Shown here in pieces: positions 8,907 through 18,059 of a stretch of 52,421 nucleotides of DNA. The DNA comes from Spirochaetales bacterium (lineage in GTDB: Bacteria > Spirochaetota > Spirochaetia > UBA9216). A model generated the notes under the pieces. It saw only the letters and a program-made list of their open reading frames with translations. It had not been told where the DNA came from and made no database searches. The position numbers were made by a program, and so were the translations under genes. Each line of letters opens with the position of its first letter. Positions within the stretch are counted from its first letter, which is position 1. The stretch covers positions 1-52,421 of the forward strand of contig JAEINK010000034.1 in NCBI GenBank assembly GCA_016342585.1, given 5' to 3'.

Positions 8907-10484
8907 TCAGTTTAAAATTGTAATAACAGCAAGCACGATGAAAAGCACTGCCGTAAAGAGTTTTACAGCGCCAAGATTCTTTTGAAAAATAGCCGTAACT
9001 TTATCTGAACTTACTCCCCGATAGGTAATAAAGAAAATCAAAAGAAGGGGAAGTATGAAAGCAAAATTATAGAGGGCCAGCATGAAATATCCCGAAAGGC
9101 TCCCCTTCGTCTTAATCATATATGTAATTGTTGGAAAATATATCTGACCAGTACATCCCAGCTCAAAAATCGAAACCAGAAAACCCATAAGAATTGAACT
9201 GCCGGCTAAAGCTGTACTCCTCGAATACGTCCTGACAGATTTGTGAATCCTTTTCTTCATCCCTTTCGGGAGCTGAAGTATGATTTCGGAAGCCCTGTTC
9301 TTTTTAATCTTGAAAAAATCCAGTATGCTCAAGACAGCAAAAACCAGCAGTACCGTAACAAGCAGCCACTTTATAACTATACTTATCATTGAAAAAGAGT
9401 CGGCCATCCTTATGACACCGAAAAAACCGACACCTACAAAATAGTAGGTTATATATACCGAAAAAGTGAAAAATAATCCTATAACAAGGATTTCACGCCG
9501 ACTTCTACCGGCAACTGCCAGGGCCGTCAAGAGAAATATAAGGGTTGTGAAGGCACATGGATTAACGCCATCCAGAAGACCGGCAAGAAAAATCGGAAAA
9601 ATCCTCAAATCCGGTCCGGTATGATTCTTTTCAGCCACATTCCTAGCATCAGAAGCCTCTGTTTCAAGAAGAGAACCATCATTCTCTAAAAGATTTTCAA
9701 GTTCCTTTTCAATCTCCCGCTCCCCCTGAATCACCCTGTTATTAAATATTATGACAGGGAAAGCCAACGATTCGACACCGAGAGTCGTCAACCTCTTAAA
9801 CAGATCCTCGTAATTTAAGGGGTCCTGAATATCCTTACCGTTTACAATGATATTTTTACCAAGTTTTTCCGATAGTTGTGGAACAGAATGGGCCAGGAAC
9901 TCCCGGCACTCCTTGCAGGAAGGGGAGTAATAATAATCGAATGCCAGCATCTCTTCCTGGTTCCTTAATTCTAAGGTCTCGTCGGAATCTGCCATGGGAA
10001 GAGTGGGATCTTCCTTCAAATCCTCGGTTAATGGGTTCTGCTGTTCATCAGAACCTTCCCCGCGGCCTTCCGCGAGAAACTGACCGGCAACCTCTCTTAT
10101 GACATCACCCCTAACCATGAAAAATGCCTTGGGCAAATCCGGATTGGTTGTTCTAATGATGATAATTTTCTCAAATTCACCGGTATCATCCGAAGAGTCA
10201 AAAATCATTTTAACAATAGATTTTGCATTAGGTTCAAGAATTATCTCCTGAGGATCAACCGAAAGGCATCCACAGGTACTCATGAGAGACACCCGAACGG
10301 GTTCCGTCCCCCGGTTTTCAATTTCAAGTTCTTTGATATATGATAGGTCAGCTTCTATCTTCCCCAGATTCCATTGAATCAGGGAGAGTTGTATATCCGA
10401 AAAGAGTGGAAATATAGAAACGAGTAGGAGGAGTATCAGAACAGAAATGAGTCTTCCGACTCGACCTCTAACTATGTAAAACAA
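8907..10484 (-). CDS. DUF1573 - thioredoxin-like - CcdA/DsbD membrane fusion
   Basis: Three parts are joined (numbering from the TTG at 10490). After a signal anchor (about 12-31), residues 35-130 form a DUF1573-like Ig fold with STCGCLSV at 72-79. A thioredoxin- or glutaredoxin-like domain has CKEC at 192-195 and a cis-Pro region AFPVIIFNN. The C-terminal six-helix part is CcdA/DsbD-like, with NPCAF (C312) and GCTGQ (C446). In DsbD such paired membrane cysteines move electrons from cytoplasmic thioredoxin across the membrane; here the outer redox domain is fused in front. GGGAG lies seven bases before the second TTG (10484), which I prefer as start. It is translationally coupled to the upstream metallophosphoesterase, whose stop it overlaps or abuts. 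Confidence 0.8.
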   Translation of the reverse strand: MFYIVRGRVGRLISVLILLLLVSIFPLFSDIQLSLIQWNLGKIEADLSYIKELEIENRGTEPVRVSLMSTCGCLSVDPQEIILEPNAKSIVKMIFDSSDDTGEFEKIIIIRTTNPDLPKAFFMVRGDVIREVAGQFLAEGRGEGSDEQQNPLTEDLKEDPTLPMADSDETLELRNQEEMLAFDYYYSPSCKECREFLAHSVPQLSEKLGKNIIVNGKDIQDPLNYEDLFKRLTTLGVESLAFPVIIFNNRVIQGEREIEKELENLLENDGSLLETEASDARNVAEKNHTGPDLRIFPIFLAGLLDGVNPCAFTTLIFLLTALAVAGRSRREILVIGLFFTFSVYITYYFVGVGFFGVIRMADSFSMISIVIKWLLVTVLLVFAVLSILDFFKIKKNRASEIILQLPKGMKKRIHKSVRTYSRSTALAGSSILMGFLVSIFELGCTGQIYFPTITYMIKTKGSLSGYFMLALYNFAFILPLLLIFFITYRGVSSDKVTAIFQKNLGAVKLFTAVLFIVLAVITILN

Positions 10485-10486
10485 GA

Positions 10487-11401
10487 TCAATCTCCCTGAA
10501 GCCGGGCAATCATCTCTTTTTTATACAAATCAAGCCTTTTCTTGATAACCGGATCCCTGGGATCCTCCATATAATCAAAGTAGATAAAATCACCATCGAT
10601 TCTTTCAACATTATCACCATCAAAATAAATAGTAGCCCGGCCTACCCTGTTTCCGTTATCCCCGGGAGAAGCAATATATCGATTGCCACCGTCATTCTCC
10701 TGATGGAGTTTCTGATCATGAGCAAAAAGAACAAAATCCCAGGCTTCATCATCCTGAAACAGAGCTTCCGCCTTATTCGAAGGACCATGAAAAAGGAGCA
10801 CCCTGGCTTGTGTATCCATATTATCCAATTCAGAAAGAAGCCTGTCGGAGGCCTCATTTATATCTTCTACAACCAATGCCTCTTTGATATTGGCAGGATG
10901 GAAATAGAAAACCTGTGGGTCAATTATCGAAGCAAATCCAATTCTTCGACCTTCCCTCTCAATTATCACCGGAGAGTCCGAAATCAGGGATCCATTTATT
11001 CTCAAACTGTTATTTATAAAAGGGTACAACTCCGCCTTTTCCAAAAGATAATCTAACCCCTCGGTAAACTCCTGATCACCTAACGAAAGGAGATCATAAT
11101 TGAGTTCGCTGAAGACATGGAAGATATTATCCGCAAGAAGATCATCGGGGTAGACATCCATGAAATCCCCAAGATCCACAAGTATTGAATCTGAAAGGTC
11201 ACGCTGACGAAGATAAACACCCGTTGAAACAAGGCCTGCTCTTGGGACGGCGACACATTCACATCCATCCAGGTTTCCATTAATCGAAGATGTAAAAAAA
11301 ATGTCGACCTTATTCTCCTCATCCGGCTGAGACCATAAAAATAAAACTGAAATAAAAATTAATGCTGATGCAGAAATGAATTTCTTACTTTTTATAAACA
11401 T
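10487..11401 (-). CDS. Secreted UshA/5'-nucleotidase-like metallophosphoesterase domain protein
   Basis: The product has an N-terminal signal peptide (hydrophobic run ending LFLWSQ). It is followed by DIFFTSSINGNLDGCECVAV, LVDLGDFMD and LLSLGDQEFTEG, the pattern of periplasmic UshA-like calcineurin-fold proteins. The metal-site sequence is altered: usual GDxxD and GNHE/GNHD motifs read LGDFMD and LGDQEF, so catalysis is uncertain. The NG-x-L-x-G-C-x-C segment is typical of a subfamily found near cytochrome and thiol-redox genes. ATG at 11401 has AAGGA seven bases upstream; the earlier ATG at 11422 lacks a ribosome site. It lies between a TlpA-like thioredoxin and the DUF1573-CcdA fusion. Confidence 0.7.
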   Translation of the reverse strand: MFIKSKKFISASALIFISVLFLWSQPDEENKVDIFFTSSINGNLDGCECVAVPRAGLVSTGVYLRQRDLSDSILVDLGDFMDVYPDDLLADNIFHVFSELNYDLLSLGDQEFTEGLDYLLEKAELYPFINNSLRINGSLISDSPVIIEREGRRIGFASIIDPQVFYFHPANIKEALVVEDINEASDRLLSELDNMDTQARVLLFHGPSNKAEALFQDDEAWDFVLFAHDQKLHQENDGGNRYIASPGDNGNRVGRATIYFDGDNVERIDGDFIYFDYMEDPRDPVIKKRLDLYKKEMIARLQGD

Positions 11402-11442
11402 ATGAGGTTCCTTAAAATTCATACACCAGGGTATGATCCCTA

Positions 11443-11931
11443 CTACTCAGTCTCCAGGAATGCTCTTATTTCATCATCAACTTCCGGGTGAAAACCTGTC
11501 CCTTTGTACACAACCTTTCCTTCCGGATTGATTAAAAATACGGTAGGCAGTACTTCAACACCAAAACTTTCTACACTCTTCTGATACCTGTCTAAAAGTA
11601 TTGGTATGGGTGTCGGATTTGCTTCAAAAAATGGTTTCACAATAGACGAACCTTCCGGATCGGTGGCCATTAGTAATACCTGTAAACCATTATCCTTATG
11701 ATCCAGGTATATATCCTCAATTAGAGGGAGTTCCTTATTACAATTCACACATGTAGTTGCATAGAAGTCCAGGAGAACATAACCTGTTCCATAAATATTT
11801 TTTGAAAATACATAACTCCTGTCAATATTTGTTAAAACAAAGGGAGGTGCCGTGTCACCGACTTCTATCGCAAAAGAAGGAGCAACAGACAGAGCTAAAA
11901 GAATAATAATTAAATACCTCGAATGTTTCAT
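11443..11931 (-). CDS. Exported TlpA/ResA-like thioredoxin
   Basis: A 162-residue protein with a signal peptide ending near residue 21 (APSFA). A thioredoxin fold follows, with active site ATTCVNCNKE (C61 and C64) and cis-Pro region EVLPTVFLINPEGKVVYKG. TlpA/ResA proteins reduce periplasmic disulfides, for example in cytochrome c maturation, and need electrons from a CcdA-type membrane carrier. One is encoded two genes downstream. AAGGA six bases before the ATG supports the start. The gene begins 20 bases after the clpC stop on the same strand, so it is probably co-transcribed with mcsA-mcsB-clpC. Confidence 0.85.
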   Translation of the reverse strand: MKHSRYLIIILLALSVAPSFAIEVGDTAPPFVLTNIDRSYVFSKNIYGTGYVLLDFYATTCVNCNKELPLIEDIYLDHKDNGLQVLLMATDPEGSSIVKPFFEANPTPIPILLDRYQKSVESFGVEVLPTVFLINPEGKVVYKGTGFHPEVDDEIRAFLETE

Positions 11932-11951
11932 ATGATTTCCTTTTCCTTTTA

Positions 11952-14438
11952 CTATCCTGTTACTTTTTCGGGAACAGGTTTTTCTTTTTTAATCCTGAAA
12001 TTTATCTTTCCACTTCTTACTTCCACACCCAGCTGACAACCACCACTCAAATTCCCTTTCAATACTTCCATTGACAGAGGATCTTCCAACTCTTTCTGGA
12101 TAACTCGTCTTAGAGGACGGGCCCCATACTTGGTATCATACCCCTTGTCAATAAGCAGATCCCTGGCACTTCTGGAAAGCGTCAGATATATATTCATCTC
12201 CAGGAGTCTTAAGGTAACTTCCGCTATCATGATATCAAATATTTCACCAAGCTGTTCTTTTGAAAGTGAGTGAAAAACTACGATCTCATCGACCCTGTTA
12301 ATGAACTCGGGACGAAATTTCTTTCGAAGTTCATTCATAGCCGAGGATTTAATCTCCTGATACTCCCAAAGCCCCTCATTACTCCTGAATCCAAGTGCAG
12401 AATCCCTCGAGATTTCCCGGGCACCGGCGTTCGAAGTCATAATAAGGACGGCATTCCTGAAAGAGACATTATGGCCAAGGTTATCCTGTAATTCACCCTC
12501 TTCAAGAACCTGTAATAGGAGGTTGAAGACATCTGGATGTGCCTTCTCTATTTCATCGAGTAAAACAACACTATAGGGTCTTCTTCTAATCTTTTCGGTC
12601 AGAAGACCACCCTCTTCATATCCAACGTATCCAGGGGGGGCTCCCACCAGTCGTGAAATATTATGCTTTTCCATAAAATCAGACATATCAATTCTTATGA
12701 CCGCATCCTCATCCCCAAAAAGGAACTCGGCTATTGTTTTGGCTAACAGAGATTTACCAACACCAGTTGGTCCCAGGAAAATAAAGGAGCCCATTGGTCT
12801 TGAGTGGGATGAAATCCCGGTTCTCGACCGTCTTATAGCGGAAGCTACCGCTGTAACGGCATCTTCCTGACCAATAACAGAATGATGGAGTTCCTTTTCT
12901 ATCTGAAGAAGTTTATCCATCTCGGTCTGGGCAATCCTGGAAAGGGGAATTCCAGTAATATTGGATATAATATTCTGAATATCATCGGCGTTTACCGTAT
13001 TTTTTTCTTTGCGGATATTATCGCGCCACCCTTTCTTCTTCTCTTCGATGGTGCTCTTGAGCTGACGAATCTGATCTCGAACAGCGGCTGCTTTCTCATA
13101 ATTTTGACTATTCACCAGGGCGACTTTTTCCGAAGTGAGGGAATCTTTCTGCTCCTCAAGATCGGATAACTCCTGTGGTCTTACAGTATTCTGGATCCTT
13201 TTTTTCGAACCCGCTTCATCCATCAGATCAATAGCCTTGTCCGGTAAAAATCTGTCAGATATATATCTATGGGCAAGCCTTGCCGCCGTATCCAGTGCTT
13301 CCGGTGTATAGGAAACATTATGGAAGTCTTCATAACGGGCTTTAATACCATTGAGAATTGTAATTGTATCTTCTACGGTAGGCTCATCAACAAAGATAGT
13401 TTGAAACCTTCTTTCGAGAGCAGCATCCTTTTCGATATATTTTCGGTATTCGCTCAATGTTGTGGCACCAATGCACTGGAGCTCACCCCGTGACAGGGCA
13501 GGTTTTAGCATATTTGAGGCATCAATAGCCCCTTCGGCACCACCAGCGCCGATAATTGTGTGAAGCTCATCGATAAACAGCATAACATTACCGGCCTGAC
13601 CGATCTCTTTCATGACCCTTTTCAATCGCTCTTCAAATTCACCCCTGTATTTTGTACCTGCAATGAGGGAGGCCAGGTCAAGGGTCAGAACCCTTTTATC
13701 AACCAGAACCTCGGGTGCTGTCCCGTCGACTATCTTCTGGGCAAGTCCCTCGACAATGGCAGTTTTACCTACACCGGGTTCTCCTATCAATACTGGATTA
13801 TTCTTATTTCTCCGCGCAAGGATCTGAATAACCCTAACAATTTCAGAGGATCTACCGATTACAGGGTCAAGCTTGTTTTCCCTGGCCATGGCCGTTATAT
13901 CTCTGGTGAACTCATCCAAGGTAGGGGTCGAAGTTTTCACCGCACCCTGAACTTTTCTTTTATTCTGAGCTGGGTCAGCCGCTCTCTTCTGGGGAAGTTT
14001 TGTACCCCTGATATCAAGAACAAGCTCCCTTAAATCTTCAATACTGATTGAATATTTCTCAACATACTTGGCAACGATGGAACCATTTTCGATTACAGCA
14101 GCCAGAATCATATGTTCTGTACCAATGTATTCATGTCCCAGGTTCTTCGCCTCTTCTGCGGATTTCTCGAGAAAGTCTTTCCCTCTCTTGGAAGGGGGAA
14201 CATTCCCCAGAATAAACCCTGCCTGTTTTTTGGGAAGACTCCTTTCAATATCTATCTGCAGGCCAACAGGATCTATACTGGCTTTTTTAAGGGCCTGTAT
14301 TCCAACCCCCTCGCCATCCTTAATAATCGCTAAAATAACATGTTCCGGAAGAAGTTGATCTGAATGGAGCCTCTTTGCCTCTTCCTGTGCAAATATTGTT
14401 AAAATTCGTTGAGCCCTCTGGGTAAGTCCTTTAAACAT
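11952..14438 (-). CDS. clpC: ClpC-type AAA+ unfoldase
   Basis: An 828-residue class I Clp ATPase. It has an N-terminal Clp_N double repeat (about 1-145) and a first AAA+ module with Walker A GEPGVGKT at 219-226 and Walker B FIDELH at 288-293. An M domain carries a UVR motif (about 433-468). The second AAA+ module has Walker A GPTGVGKS at 556-563, then the C-terminal D2-small domain. The UVR-containing M domain and the mcsA-mcsB neighbours identify ClpC rather than ClpB or ClpA. ClpC unfolds proteins for ClpP; in Firmicutes it is recruited by McsA/McsB and recognises phosphoarginine. The ATG overlaps the mcsB stop by one base (TAATG), with GGAGG nine bases upstream. Confidence 0.95.
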   Translation of the reverse strand: MFKGLTQRAQRILTIFAQEEAKRLHSDQLLPEHVILAIIKDGEGVGIQALKKASIDPVGLQIDIERSLPKKQAGFILGNVPPSKRGKDFLEKSAEEAKNLGHEYIGTEHMILAAVIENGSIVAKYVEKYSISIEDLRELVLDIRGTKLPQKRAADPAQNKRKVQGAVKTSTPTLDEFTRDITAMARENKLDPVIGRSSEIVRVIQILARRNKNNPVLIGEPGVGKTAIVEGLAQKIVDGTAPEVLVDKRVLTLDLASLIAGTKYRGEFEERLKRVMKEIGQAGNVMLFIDELHTIIGAGGAEGAIDASNMLKPALSRGELQCIGATTLSEYRKYIEKDAALERRFQTIFVDEPTVEDTITILNGIKARYEDFHNVSYTPEALDTAARLAHRYISDRFLPDKAIDLMDEAGSKKRIQNTVRPQELSDLEEQKDSLTSEKVALVNSQNYEKAAAVRDQIRQLKSTIEEKKKGWRDNIRKEKNTVNADDIQNIISNITGIPLSRIAQTEMDKLLQIEKELHHSVIGQEDAVTAVASAIRRSRTGISSHSRPMGSFIFLGPTGVGKSLLAKTIAEFLFGDEDAVIRIDMSDFMEKHNISRLVGAPPGYVGYEEGGLLTEKIRRRPYSVVLLDEIEKAHPDVFNLLLQVLEEGELQDNLGHNVSFRNAVLIMTSNAGAREISRDSALGFRSNEGLWEYQEIKSSAMNELRKKFRPEFINRVDEIVVFHSLSKEQLGEIFDIMIAEVTLRLLEMNIYLTLSRSARDLLIDKGYDTKYGARPLRRVIQKELEDPLSMEVLKGNLSGGCQLGVEVRSGKINFRIKKEKPVPEKVTG

Positions 14439-15481
14439 TATGCTGATCCTCCCTGAGTATCCTTGATGTATAGATAATTTCTGAAGAATTCTGCTCTCTC
14501 TCTGTCTACAGAAATTGAATCAATATCTTCATTTCGGCTTTTCAGCCGTTCCTTTATATGAGAATCCTGTCCCAGGACAAGCAATCCGTTTAACTTTTCA
14601 AGGCTGTAATTGTTAAGCTCAAGAACCGTCCCCAGCCTTAAGGCTGCTGAAAGTTCTATCCCTTCATTCCTTGAAAGGAGTCTGCAGTTTGCCAGTAACC
14701 CTTCACCCCGGAAAACACGGTCCTCAAGTTCAATCATCTTTCTTTTAACCAGATCTTCTCTGGCCATACGTTCATATGTGAGCAGCTGTCCGGTTATATC
14801 GGATAGTTTTTCCCGTATTCCATTCTCATTATCACCAAGAGTGTTCCTGTTGGAGATAATATAAAACTGCCCCAGAGACTGCTCCTTTTCACCGCTGAAT
14901 CCTGTTATCTCCATACCGGCATGGAGAATCGTCTTAAGGGCTTTATCTATGAGCCCGGTAGCTTCGAGTGATGGAAGATGAAGCATTACCGACATCTTCA
15001 GAGCTGTCCCGAGATTTTTGAGGTCCGGTCCAATATATCCAAGATCAAAGGTGGCATTAAAATCGATAATCTCTTCCAGCTTTGAATCAATATCCATGAG
15101 CTTTCCAAGAACATCTTCAAGGGCTAATCCACCGCTAAAGCTTACCATCCGCAAATGGTCTTCACCATTGATCATTCCGGAAAAATTCCTGTCATCACCG
15201 AGGATAAGATGCTTGTCTTTATTCAAGCAGAAATCCTGTGTGATCAGTTTCTGTTCAAGGAGAAGACGTTTTTCCATGGGGGGCATCTCCTCAAGAGCGA
15301 GATATGTATACCCCTCCCCGGCTTGTGAAAAAGCATCCCTCACCTTCTCCTTCACGGAGTTCTCCTCTTCAATCCCCATGGATCCGGGGTAGAGATGACC
15401 TGAGAGATTCCTTGAAATACGCCCCCTGGTTGAAAGAACAACATCAGAATCAACACCTGCCTGGTGGTACCATTCATTCAT
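14438..15481 (-). CDS. mcsB: McsB-like guanido-kinase-fold protein with altered catalytic loop
   Basis: The 347-residue protein aligns along its length with McsB protein-arginine kinase. The N-terminal nucleotide-binding motif is STRGRISRN (17-25), followed by NGEDHLR (105-111), [12 protein letters not shown] (148-159), SVMLHLP, a GE-containing specificity loop (TGFSGE) and [12 protein letters not shown]. Compared from memory with Bacillus McsB (GYLTSCPTNVGT...GLR), the conserved catalytic-loop Cys is Asp153 and the following Arg is Lys162. The late RDxxRA phosphoarginine-binding motif is not recognisable. It may be a weak kinase or a pseudokinase acting as an adaptor. Position between mcsA (8-bp overlap) and clpC (1-bp overlap) supports the family call. 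No ctsR gene is adjacent. Confidence 0.85.
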   Translation of the reverse strand: MNEWYHQAGVDSDVVLSTRGRISRNLSGHLYPGSMGIEEENSVKEKVRDAFSQAGEGYTYLALEEMPPMEKRLLLEQKLITQDFCLNKDKHLILGDDRNFSGMINGEDHLRMVSFSGGLALEDVLGKLMDIDSKLEEIIDFNATFDLGYIGPDLKNLGTALKMSVMLHLPSLEATGLIDKALKTILHAGMEITGFSGEKEQSLGQFYIISNRNTLGDNENGIREKLSDITGQLLTYERMAREDLVKRKMIELEDRVFRGEGLLANCRLLSRNEGIELSAALRLGTVLELNNYSLEKLNGLLVLGQDSHIKERLKSRNEDIDSISVDRERAEFFRNYLYIKDTQGGSA

Positions 15482-15983
15482 AACCGGCCCCCGTCATGAC
15501 ATCAAGTTCATACAGTTGATCCCGTATTTTAGCGGCACTCTCATAATCTTCTTTCTGAATGGATTTCTCGAGTTCGCTCTTGAGTTTTTCCCTGTCGATT
15601 ATGAGGGTCTTCAGGGTCTGAAGCGTCTTTGGCAGCTTTCCTTTATGATGAGCCTCTATTTCATTCTTTTCCAAAAATGAGTATATCTCGTCAGGGAAAG
15701 TATTTAAGCACTCTCCACAACCAATTCGCCCCTCTTTTCCAGCTTCCTTGCTTATCATCCCGCAACTGGGGCATTTATCGGCTTTATGCTTTTTCTTCTT
15801 ATCATTTGAAACAAGAAGACCTTCAAGGATCTGATCAATAGAAAATTCGATCTTATCTCCGGCACCGATCAAACCTTTCTTTTCAGCACACTCTCTGCAG
15901 AATGCAATATCTTTTACATCACTTCCGATGATTTGTCTTATATTTATTACCGCGTTCTCTTTACCGCAGCTGTGGCACTTCAT
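15474..15983 (-). CDS. mcsA: McsA-like zinc-finger / UVR-domain protein
   Basis: This product of about 169 residues has two paired CxxC sets: CHSCGK with CRECAEKKG, and CPSCGM with GCGECLNTF. That matches the McsA zinc fingers. A C-terminal UVR motif (LEKSIQKEDYESAAKIRDQL) of the kind that contacts ClpC M domains or UvrB follows. McsA activates McsB and tethers it to ClpC in Firmicutes. The open frame can begin at TTG 15992 (GGAGG only three bases upstream) or ATG 15983 (GGAGG twelve bases upstream). I chose ATG because the first CxxC then falls at the usual place. It is probably the first gene of a run reaching to 8907. Confidence 0.88.
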   Translation of the reverse strand: MKCHSCGKENAVINIRQIIGSDVKDIAFCRECAEKKGLIGAGDKIEFSIDQILEGLLVSNDKKKKHKADKCPSCGMISKEAGKEGRIGCGECLNTFPDEIYSFLEKNEIEAHHKGKLPKTLQTLKTLIIDREKLKSELEKSIQKEDYESAAKIRDQLYELDVMTGAGYE

Positions 15984-16018
15984 ATCTAACAATCGCCTCC
16001 ATAGTAAATATACACTAT

Positions 16019-16044
16019 TCCGATCTGAAAGTACAGGAATCGGA
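16019..16044. promoter_or_regulatory. Inverted repeat upstream of mcsA
   Basis: In the 80-bp gap between lolE and mcsA, TCCGAT and ATCGGA form a 6-bp inverted repeat with a 14-base spacer. It lies 36-60 bases upstream of the mcsA start and could be an operator or a weak stem after lolE. No CtsR direct heptads or CIRCE element were seen. Confidence 0.3.
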
Positions 16045-16071
16045 TATTTTTGATTATTTCATTGTTTAAAA

Positions 16072-17388
16072 TTATCCGTGGTGCCTCAAGACCTCAAGAG
16101 GAAGTATTTCAGAGGCTTTCCTGGCGGGAAACCAGGAAGCAAGAATGGCAGAAATCAGGGTGAAACCACCAATAATCATGGTCTCGATCAGGGGAAGTTT
16201 TAAGGGGATATCTTCAAGATAATATTCCGGATTAAGAATCGTTATGGCAGGTTTTACCACACCACCGAGAGGATCAAGAAGAGATTTCCCCAGGTAGACA
16301 GCCCAATTGAGGATCGACTCAATAAGTGAAATTCCGGAATTGATATTAACCGAGAGAAGAAGTCCAAGGGACATTCCCAGAAAAACCCCGGTTATCCCCG
16401 TAAAAAACCCGGTACTTAAGAACTGCAGTCTTATATTGTGTGGCGAGGCACCAAGACTCTTCAAAATCGCAATCTGTTCCTGTTTCTCCATCACCAGATT
16501 CAACATGGAGGCAGAGATATTAACAGCAGCCACGACAATTATTATTCCCATGATAAACAAAAGCATTGTTCGCGTCGTTTCCAGATTTCGATAGAGGGAT
16601 CTCTCCTGATCATACCACGGTATGATGTACCATGAATCACTTAGAATCCTCTGTATATCACCCTTTATACCCCCAAGAGAGTCGGTATAATTTACAGTCT
16701 TGATACCAATTCCCAACGTTCCTTTTTGTCCAAAAACCTGGCCGGCCCGGTCAAAATCCATATAAATCGAAAATTTATCCAGCTCATGGTAACCTGTTGT
16801 AAATATACCTGTCAAATGATAGTTTCCCGGCTTCAGGATGGGTCTGCCACCCCTGGCAGATGTTCTGGATATAAGAAGTTTAACAGCATCACCGACTTTG
16901 ATATCAAGGTCTTCGGCGATTGTGCTGCTTAAAAGTAAACCCCGGCCATCCTCACCAAAAGAAAAATCACCATCAAGGATGGTAAGATTCTCCTGAAATC
17001 CCGGATCGTCATGGTAAAGTGCCGGCTGGACACCACGAACCTGAACACCCGTTCTACCCGTTCCTGAATAGATCAACCCCTGTCCATCAATGAAAGGGAC
17101 AACAGATTCAACTCCGTGAACCTTTTTAAGCTCATCAAGAACAGAAATATCGTTCGTCTCACTCATATCACCATAGGTACCGGCCTGGAGATGGAAACTG
17201 CTTACTTCGACATACCGTCTTGTTATCCCTTCGATCATACCGCTGGAGACTTCCAAAACAACAATGATGGGAACCATGGAGAGACCAATACTTAGAACAG
17301 CCCCGATAAAGCCCCGAAGACTCAGAAAACCATTCCTGTAATTTCTGAAGTTCCTTACACCAATGTAGATATCCGCTTTTAAGCTCAT
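16072..17388 (-). CDS. LolC/LolE-type ABC transporter permease (FtsX family), second of the pair
   Basis: The 438-residue protein has an N-terminal membrane helix (about 22-45), a large periplasmic MacB-core-like domain and three C-terminal helices (TMLLFIMGIIIVVAAV, FFTGITGVFLGMSLGLLL, and the last helix before the C terminus). It includes the MEKQEQIAILKSLGAS coupling segment typical of LolC/LolE. With LolD it would extract lipoproteins from the inner membrane; spirochaete outer membranes are lipoprotein-rich. The start ATG overlaps the lolD stop (ATGA). Length is slightly above the usual 400-415. LolC versus LolE cannot be decided by eye. Confidence 0.88.
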   Translation of the reverse strand: MSLKADIYIGVRNFRNYRNGFLSLRGFIGAVLSIGLSMVPIIVVLEVSSGMIEGITRRYVEVSSFHLQAGTYGDMSETNDISVLDELKKVHGVESVVPFIDGQGLIYSGTGRTGVQVRGVQPALYHDDPGFQENLTILDGDFSFGEDGRGLLLSSTIAEDLDIKVGDAVKLLISRTSARGGRPILKPGNYHLTGIFTTGYHELDKFSIYMDFDRAGQVFGQKGTLGIGIKTVNYTDSLGGIKGDIQRILSDSWYIIPWYDQERSLYRNLETTRTMLLFIMGIIIVVAAVNISASMLNLVMEKQEQIAILKSLGASPHNIRLQFLSTGFFTGITGVFLGMSLGLLLSVNINSGISLIESILNWAVYLGKSLLDPLGGVVKPAITILNPEYYLEDIPLKLPLIETMIIGGFTLISAILASWFPARKASEILPLEVLRHHG

Positions 17389-18059
17389 AGATTTTTAAAA
17401 CTCCCCCCTTCTAAATGGAGGTGATAATCACCACGACTTGCCAGGCTTGTATCATGAGTAACCAGAATCAAGGTTTTCCCAAAATCTTTAACAAGCTTAA
17501 AGAGAAGTTCTTCTATCATCCGTGAGTTTTTTTCATCTAAGTTCCCTGTTGGTTCATCCGCCAGGACCAGAGAAGGATCATTTATCAAAGCCCTGGCAAC
17601 AGCCGCCCTCTGGCGTTCCCCCCCGGAAAGCTGGGATGGGTAGTGCAAAAGCCTGTGAGAGAGGCCGATTATATCAAGATACCTCCGGGCCTCGGATTCG
17701 GCCTGTTTTTTTGACATTCCCCCCATATACAGGGGCAGAAAAACATTTTCCAGGGTGTTAAAATCCTTCATCAGGTAGTGAAACTGAAAGATGAACCCTA
17801 TCTTCTCTTTACGGTAAACGGATAAAGACTCTTCCCGAAGCTCTTCAATGGACTGTCCGTCCACAACAATACTGCCCGACTCAGCCCTGTCCAAACCGCC
17901 TAAAATATTAAGGAAGGTACTTTTACCGCTGCCGCTCTCTCCTGTGATGAGAGCGATTTCACCCTTCTCCAGGGAAAAATCGACCCCTTTAAGAACAGGA
18001 AGTTCTTCACTTCCGGAGATATAACTCTTTTTTAAAGCTTTAATTTCAACAATACCCAT
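17385..18059 (-). CDS. lolD: LolD-type ABC transporter ATPase
   Basis: A 224-residue ABC ATPase with Walker A GESGSGKST at 40-48, Q-loop FIFQFHYLM, signature LSGGERQRAAVARAL, Walker B LVLADEPTGNLD and switch His in VTHDTSLA. Signature and length match the LolD/MacB/FtsE group, and the two flanking FtsX-type permeases of LolC/E size favour LolD. It supplies ATP hydrolysis on the cytoplasmic face for lipoprotein release. It overlaps the upstream permease by one base and the downstream one by four, implying translational coupling. Confidence 0.93.
   Translation of the reverse strand: MGIVEIKALKKSYISGSEELPVLKGVDFSLEKGEIALITGESGSGKSTFLNILGGLDRAESGSIVVDGQSIEELREESLSVYRKEKIGFIFQFHYLMKDFNTLENVFLPLYMGGMSKKQAESEARRYLDIIGLSHRLLHYPSQLSGGERQRAAVARALINDPSLVLADEPTGNLDEKNSRMIEELLFKLVKDFGKTLILVTHDTSLASRGDYHLHLEGGSFKNL

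Noticed and set aside
12882..13169. Open frames antisense to clpC and other long genes
   Set aside because: These are shadows of well-supported coding regions.
15993..16072. CtsR or CIRCE operator upstream of mcsA
   Set aside because: Neither the tandem GGTCAAA heptads nor the TTAGCACTC inverted repeat is present.
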